Source: JAWKSY01 sp041402125 (GTDB taxonomy: Bacteria; Planctomycetota; GCA-002687715; DRQF01). From it: a stretch of DNA of 64,000 nt. Positions 59,789-64,000 of the stretch are shown in pieces; position 1 is the first letter of the stretch, and each line of letters starts with the position of its first letter. Position numbers and translations under genes: made by a program. The notes under the pieces were generated by a model, which had not been told where the DNA came from, searched no databases, and saw nothing but the letters and a program-made list of their open reading frames with translations. The stretch lies in contig JAWKSY010000004.1 of assembly GCA_041402125.1 (NCBI GenBank), forward strand, positions 248,001-312,000, read 5' to 3'.

Positions 59789-61141
59789 TCAGGCAGGTCG
59801 GAGCTCGGCCACGCGGACGACGGTGTTGGTGCCGTAGGGGTAGGCCGTCGCATGCAGCGTCGTGCGGCCCCCCTCCCGCTCGAGCTTCAGGGCCTCGCCG
59901 TCGTCGAGCCAGCGCGCCGCGGCGAAGGGGCGGAGATCGCGGAAGACCCGCGGCCCCGCGCCGCGTGCCTCGCCGTGCGCGCGCGAGTCCGCGGTTCGCG
60001 TCAGTCCGGTGATGAAGGCGAAGCTCCGCTCCCCGAGATCGAGCACGAAGTCGTCGCCCTCGCCGCGGGCGGCGGCGGGACGGCCCCGATAGATCGGGCC
60101 CTCCGCGCCGCCGTGCAGCGCGATCCAGTCGCCCACCCGGGCCAGCGCCGCCCGCTCGTAGTCGGGGATCCGTCCCGAGGCGTCGGGCCCGACGTTCATG
60201 AGGAGATTCGCGCCGACGCGGCGGCACTGGCAGAGTTCCTCGATGACGTGCGCCGGCGAGAGGTAGTTGAAGTCGCGGGTGGCGATCCCCCAGTGGAAGT
60301 TGAAGGTGTGGCACATCTCGCCCGCGACGACCTTGTCGGGGCTGACGCCTTCGATGGGCTCGGGTCGCCCGCGCTCGAAGGTGACGCTGTCGATCTCGGG
60401 GTGGACGAGAGTCCCGCCGGCCTCGATGCCGGTGTTGTTGATGATGAGCGCCTCCGGCTGGTGCCGGCGGATGAGCCCGTAGAGCGCGTCGAGCTCCCAG
60501 TCGACGTCCTTGCGACTCCAGTTGCCGTCGAACCAGAAGCCGCCGATCGGGCCGTAGCGCGTGCAGAGGAGCTCGACGGAGTCGCGAAGGTAGCGCTGGT
60601 AGGCCTTCCAGTCCTTTTCGAAACGCGAGTCACTCCAGTCGAGCGTCGTGCAGTAGAGCATCGGCACGACGCCCTCCGCGCGACACCCCTCGACGAAGTC
60701 CGCCACGAGATCGCGCTTCGCGGGCGTGTGGGTGACGTCGAGCGGCGAGAGTCCGCGCGTGTCGTAGAGGCTGAAGCCGTCGTGGTGCCGGCTCGTGAGG
60801 GTGGCATAGCGCATGCCGGCTCGTCGCGCGACGCGGGCGATCTCGCGGCCCGAGAAGCCCTCGGCGCGGAAGCTCCCCATGAGCTTCATGTACCCGGCCG
60901 GCTCCATCTTCCGGAAGTGCATCGCCCACTCCCCCGCCCCGAGCTGCGAGTAGAGCCCCCAGTGCAGGAACATCCCGAAGCCCATCTCGCGGAAGCGCGC
61001 GACACGCGGCGCGAGGACCGGCTTCTTCTCGTCCTGACGCGAGGCGCCCGTCCCGGCCGGCGGCTCCTCCTGGATCTCCCAGCGTCCGAGGGCGGGAGCG
61101 GCGAGAGCGGCGGCGAGGAAGCGACGGCGATCGAGGGACAT
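59789..61141 (-). CDS. Alpha-L-fucosidase-like glycoside hydrolase (GH29)
   Basis: A 450-residue exported GH29 enzyme. The start MSLDRRRFLAAALAAPALG is a twin-arginine signal. Family landmarks are GFGMFLHWGLYSQLG, ATLTSRHHDGFSLYDT, and GGFWFDGNW, whose Asp is the expected catalytic nucleophile; the region LINNTGIEAGGT and the C-terminal beta domain follow. It would release fucose from extracellular or algal glycans. I chose the ATG at 61141. It is divergent from the three-gene cluster of twin-arginine secreted proteins. Confidence 0.92.
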   Translation of the reverse strand: MSLDRRRFLAAALAAPALGRWEIQEEPPAGTGASRQDEKKPVLAPRVARFREMGFGMFLHWGLYSQLGAGEWAMHFRKMEPAGYMKLMGSFRAEGFSGREIARVARRAGMRYATLTSRHHDGFSLYDTRGLSPLDVTHTPAKRDLVADFVEGCRAEGVVPMLYCTTLDWSDSRFEKDWKAYQRYLRDSVELLCTRYGPIGGFWFDGNWSRKDVDWELDALYGLIRRHQPEALIINNTGIEAGGTLVHPEIDSVTFERGRPEPIEGVSPDKVVAGEMCHTFNFHWGIATRDFNYLSPAHVIEELCQCRRVGANLLMNVGPDASGRIPDYERAALARVGDWIALHGGAEGPIYRGRPAAARGEGDDFVLDLGERSFAFITGLTRTADSRAHGEARGAGPRVFRDLRPFAAARWLDDGEALKLEREGGRTTLHATAYPYGTNTVVRVAELRPA

Positions 61142-61305
61142 GGCGGCACTCCGGCGGCGAGAAGGCCCGTCGGGACGGGCGGACGCCATGATAATCGCTC
61201 GCTCCCGACGCCGGGCGCGAACCGCTCCCCCGCTTTCCGCGAACCCGGCGCTCGCTCCGACGTCGATCCCCGGGCCGCGAATCCGGCCCCCTGAGGAGCG
61301 ACCCC

Positions 61306-62292
61306 ATGGAACGACGCGACGTGCTCCGCCGCCTGGCCGCCCTGCCCTTCGTCTTCGGGGCCGCGGCCTGCGGTCGAGGCGGAGCAGAGGGCGAGACCTG
61401 CCCGCCCGTCGTCGACCATCTCGATCCGGAGTGCCTCGGCGCGGCCCGCGATCTCATGCGGGAGCGCGATCTCCCCGCGCTCGTCGTTCCCGTCCCGACG
61501 GGACGCCGCGGGCAGTGGGAGCTCGGCGAGGTCCTCCTCGGGGCCGGCCGGGGATTCCCCTGGTTCGACGCGGAGTTCGGCCCCGACCCGGAGCTCCGCG
61601 CGCGCTGGGCGCGCACGTCGGTCGAGCTGCTGGCGGTCATGACGTCCTGCGTGATCGTCTGCCTCGATGAGGACCGTCTCCGCCCTCGACTCGCCGGGGA
61701 GGCGCCCTGGCTCCTCGTCGATCGGGACGGGCGCATCCTCCGCCCGGAGACGCTCGCGATCGAGGATCCGGGCCCCGAACTGCATCGCGCGCTCACCGCG
61801 CTCGTCCTCGGGCCGGACCGGAAGGAGCTGGAACGACGGGGTCGCGCGGCGCGGGAGCGCGTGCCCGGAGAGGCGCGGGCCGAGCTCGCGGCCTGCCTCG
61901 AGGGCCCCACCGCGGAGTTCCGCTTCGGCTGGGGCGAGGATGACCTCCCGCGTCGCGAGATCGAGACGCTCGACGCCCTGCTCCGCCGCTTCCCCTTCGC
62001 CATCAGCTGGTGCGCCGCCGCGCTGCTCGAGACGCGGGACCGGCTCCCCGATGAGAACTGGGTCTCCGCCCTCCACGATCACCTGCGCGATCGGATCGAG
62101 ACGCGAGAGGAGCGGCCCTACGGCTCCCTCCTTCCCCGCTTCATCCGCCTGGAGGAGTGCGGGTCCTACGTGCGGGCCGACACCGACGACGTCGAGATCC
62201 TCGCGGTCTCCACCGAGTGCGGACTGAGCTTCCCGAGACCGGCCGGCGGCCGCTACCTCGAGTTCACCGGCCGCGCGACGCCGCCCGGATAG
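61306..62292 (+). CDS. Twin-arginine secreted family protein, paralogue 1 (unknown function)
   Basis: A 328-residue protein beginning MERRDVLRRLAALPFVFGAAACG, a twin-arginine-like signal that ends in a possible lipobox (AAAC). The mature chain shares a plan with the next two genes: 'RxLPALVVPVP', a CVIVC motif (Cys 115 and 119), PWLLVDRDGRILRPETL, and an end CGLSFPRPAGGRYLEFTGRA. The CVxVC motif and beta-strand context hint at a thioredoxin-like or small redox fold, but this is inference. I recognise no named family. Confidence 0.75.
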   Translation: MERRDVLRRLAALPFVFGAAACGRGGAEGETCPPVVDHLDPECLGAARDLMRERDLPALVVPVPTGRRGQWELGEVLLGAGRGFPWFDAEFGPDPELRARWARTSVELLAVMTSCVIVCLDEDRLRPRLAGEAPWLLVDRDGRILRPETLAIEDPGPELHRALTALVLGPDRKELERRGRAARERVPGEARAELAACLEGPTAEFRFGWGEDDLPRREIETLDALLRRFPFAISWCAAALLETRDRLPDENWVSALHDHLRDRIETREERPYGSLLPRFIRLEECGSYVRADTDDVEILAVSTECGLSFPRPAGGRYLEFTGRATPPG

Positions 62293-62391
62293 CGCCCGGG
62301 AAACCGGGAACTCCCCGTCTCGACGCCCGTCCTCGGGATGACCCGACGCCCGATCAAGAGCGCGGGCGGATCCCGTGCGGAGGCGAGGACG

Positions 62392-63366
62392 ATGGAACGA
62401 CGCGACTTCATGGGCGGCCTGGCGAGTCTGCCTCTCCTCTTCGGGGCCGGCCGGCTCGCGACGAGCGACGCCCGAGCGACCGGGAGCGAGGACCGCGACT
62501 CGCTCGCCATCGCCTTCGAGCGGATGAAGGCGCACGACGTCCCGGGACTCGTGATCGCGGTGCCCGAGGACCCGGGCGAGCGCCGCGCGCTCGGCGAGGC
62601 GCTGCTCGCGCTCACCGAGGGCACGGCCTGGTTCGCGCGCGAGCGCGGCGTGAGGACCCCTCCCGCCAGCGCCGGGGATCGGCGCCGGCGCGCCTGCGAG
62701 GCCTTCGCCCTCCTCGCGAGCTGCGTCGTGGTCTGCGTCGAGGCGCCCGAGATCACCCGTCGCTGGGACCGGAGCGACGCCTGCCTCGCCCTCGACTCCG
62801 CGGGCCGGCCCGTGAGGGGACTCACCGCGAACGAGTTCTCCGACCGGTCCCTCCTCATCCCGAAGCTGCTGCACCTCGTTCACGGCGAGAAGTACGAGGA
62901 GCTCTCCGCCCGGGTCGCCCGCCGTCGCGAGGACTTCTCGGCCGGCTTCCTGAAGACCCTCGACGAGGGGCTCGCGCGGCTCGCGGCGAGCACCGCCGAG
63001 CCGCCGCGGACCGGACCGCCCTCCCCGACCCTGGCCGAGACCCGCGCCGATCTCGAGCTGACCTTGCTCCGGCACCCGCCGACGGTCTCGATCGCGGCCC
63101 TGGCCCTCCTCGAGGCGAAGCGGGAGCACGAGTTCCCGGGCCGGGGCTCGGCGCTCCGGGTCTGGCTCGGCGACCGGGCGGCCTCGGCCGGAGCGCGCCC
63201 CCTCGGCACCTCGCTGCCGCTCTTCGCCTCCTTCGGCTGCGGGCTCTTCGAGCGCGTCGAGCCCGGCGACCCGCGGATCGGGGACGATCCGGCGGTCGAG
63301 TGCGGCATGGCCCATCCCGGGCCGACGGGCGGGCGCTACCTCGACTTCGTGGGCCGGGCCCGGTAG
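62392..63366 (+). CDS. Twin-arginine secreted family protein, paralogue 2 (unknown function)
   Basis: A 324-residue protein beginning MERRDFMGGLASLPLLFGAG (RRDFM twin-arginine motif). It has the same layout as its neighbours: MKAHDVPGLVIAVPEDPGER, Cys 111 and 115 in CVVVC, CLALDSAGRPVRGL, and the end ECGMAHPGPTGGRYLDFVGR. It is charged and helical between the motifs. I chose the ATG at 62392, about 100 bases after the previous stop. It is related to its neighbours but only moderately alike, so the duplications are not recent. Confidence 0.75.
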   Translation: MERRDFMGGLASLPLLFGAGRLATSDARATGSEDRDSLAIAFERMKAHDVPGLVIAVPEDPGERRALGEALLALTEGTAWFARERGVRTPPASAGDRRRRACEAFALLASCVVVCVEAPEITRRWDRSDACLALDSAGRPVRGLTANEFSDRSLLIPKLLHLVHGEKYEELSARVARRREDFSAGFLKTLDEGLARLAASTAEPPRTGPPSPTLAETRADLELTLLRHPPTVSIAALALLEAKREHEFPGRGSALRVWLGDRAASAGARPLGTSLPLFASFGCGLFERVEPGDPRIGDDPAVECGMAHPGPTGGRYLDFVGRAR

Positions 63367-63512
63367 ATCGGGGATCGCAGACCGCTTTTCCGGAAACCGA
63401 CCGCCCCGCCGGACGTCCCAGGGGCACCGTGCGCCCTCCGGCACGCCCTCCCGATCCGGCCCCGCGCTCCGCGGTGCCGATCCGACGACCGAGAGACCCT
63501 GGGAGCCCGACG

Positions 63513-64000
63513 ATGGATCGACGCGACTTCACCCGGAGCCTGATGGGCCTCCCCTTCCTCTTCGGCGCCTGGAAGTTCCAGGAGGGCGGGCAGGACGCGG
63601 CGAAGCAGGCTTCCGGGCCGCCGAAGGTCCTCGAGCTCGCGCGAGCCCGCATGAAGGAGCGTGGCCTTCCCGGCCTGGTCTTCGTCCTGCCGCGCGACCA
63701 GGAGCAGCGGGACGCGCTCGGGCGGGCTCTCCTGCGCCTGAGCGTCGGGACGCCCGACATCGATGGAGTGCGCGGGTTCACGAGCGAGGGTCTGATCGCC
63801 TTCAACCGCGAACGCCGCCAGCTCGTCGCGCTCACCGCCACCTGCGTCTTCGTCTGCCTCGAGACCGACGAGGCCCGGCGCGCTCTCGGCACGACGGCCG
63901 CGCGCATCGTGATCGACGAGAAGGGGCGGGTCCTGCGGACGCTCGAGGCGGCGCCGAAGGATCCCGAGAAGGCGCTCGGTCCGAGGCTGGTCGCGCTGGT
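63513..64000 (+). CDS. Twin-arginine secreted family protein, paralogue 3 (partial at window end)
   Basis: The first 162 residues of a third family member; the gene runs off the window. It begins MDRRDFTRSLMGLPFLFGAW, continues MKERGLPGLVFVLPRDQEQRD, has Cys 111 and 115 in CVFVC, then ARIVIDEKGRVLRTLEAAPK. Cys spacing and position are identical to paralogue 2. It lies about 145 bases after that gene in the same orientation. Confidence 0.72.
   Translation, partial: MDRRDFTRSLMGLPFLFGAWKFQEGGQDAAKQASGPPKVLELARARMKERGLPGLVFVLPRDQEQRDALGRALLRLSVGTPDIDGVRGFTSEGLIAFNRERRQLVALTATCVFVCLETDEARRALGTTAARIVIDEKGRVLRTLEAAPKDPEKALGPRLVAL

Overview
The window is uniformly very GC-rich bacterial chromosome, densely packed with genes on both strands. 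No rRNA, CRISPR array, prophage or complete insertion sequence is visible. Several things point to Planctomycetota, probably a marine or metagenome-assembled lineage: Ser/Thr kinases (one fused to a formylglycine-type SUMF1 domain, one next to an ECF sigma factor), paired DUF1111 di-haem cytochromes, CRTAC1/ASPIC-UnbV FG-GAP lipoproteins, a BNR sialidase, a GH29 fucosidase, a DsbD of the 'FTGYT-x-x-NCR' type, and many secreted proteins of unknown function. This assignment rests on gene content only; no marker phylogeny could be run.

Layout. 0-9 kb: a sigma-region-4-like protein, a secreted protein, a zinc-ribbon membrane protein, moaD-moaE, an FHA-GAF-SpoIIE phosphatase, the Mrp Fe-S carrier ATPase and a radical SAM/SPASM protein. 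8-10 kb: a degenerate (pseudo)kinase beside an ECF sigma factor. 10-20.7 kb: a secreted protein, a DsbD-like protein whose thioredoxin motif carries an in-frame UGA (probable selenocysteine), a LOG-family hydrolase, a lone pseudopilin-like protein, fumC, and ettA flanked by REP-like palindromes. 20.8-28.2 kb: a large MscK/MscS-type channel, a matrixin-like lipoprotein protease and two coupled di-haem oxidoreductases. 28.5-35.4 kb: alaS, a HEAT-like protein and a Spy-like protein with Gly-rich tails, and a double-trypsin/PDZ protease. 35.6-40.1 kb: a tightly overlapping three-gene operon of a Cas4/TM0106-like Fe-S nuclease, a Dna2/UPF1-type SF1B helicase and a DEDDh exonuclease with a WYL-like tail. 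40.2-47.9 kb: a FAD oxidoreductase, a HIT protein, a TPR/CRTAC1 lipoprotein pair, a DinB-like protein, a class V aminotransferase and a left-handed beta-helix protein. 47.9-49.5 kb: tRNA-Arg(CCT) whose 3' end is duplicated downstream, then a HAD-like protein and small or broken genes. 49.5-64 kb: a carboxypeptidase-regulatory-like protein, a sialidase, a beta-propeller lipoprotein, a kinase-SUMF1 protein, a membrane protein, a flagellin with an apparent CTG start, a fucosidase and three tandem paralogues of a twin-arginine secreted family.

The two most interesting signals are the UGA plus SECIS-like hairpin in the DsbD gene, and the nuclease-helicase-exonuclease operon, which splits the parts of eukaryotic Dna2 over two genes and adds a third nuclease.

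Caution: single-base frameshifts cluster in several genes (about 8.9, 12.7, 30.0-31.2, 47.5-47.6, 49.0-49.4 and 52.5-55.9 kb). One of these genes is alaS, which is normally essential, so much of this is probably sequencing or assembly error rather than gene decay.
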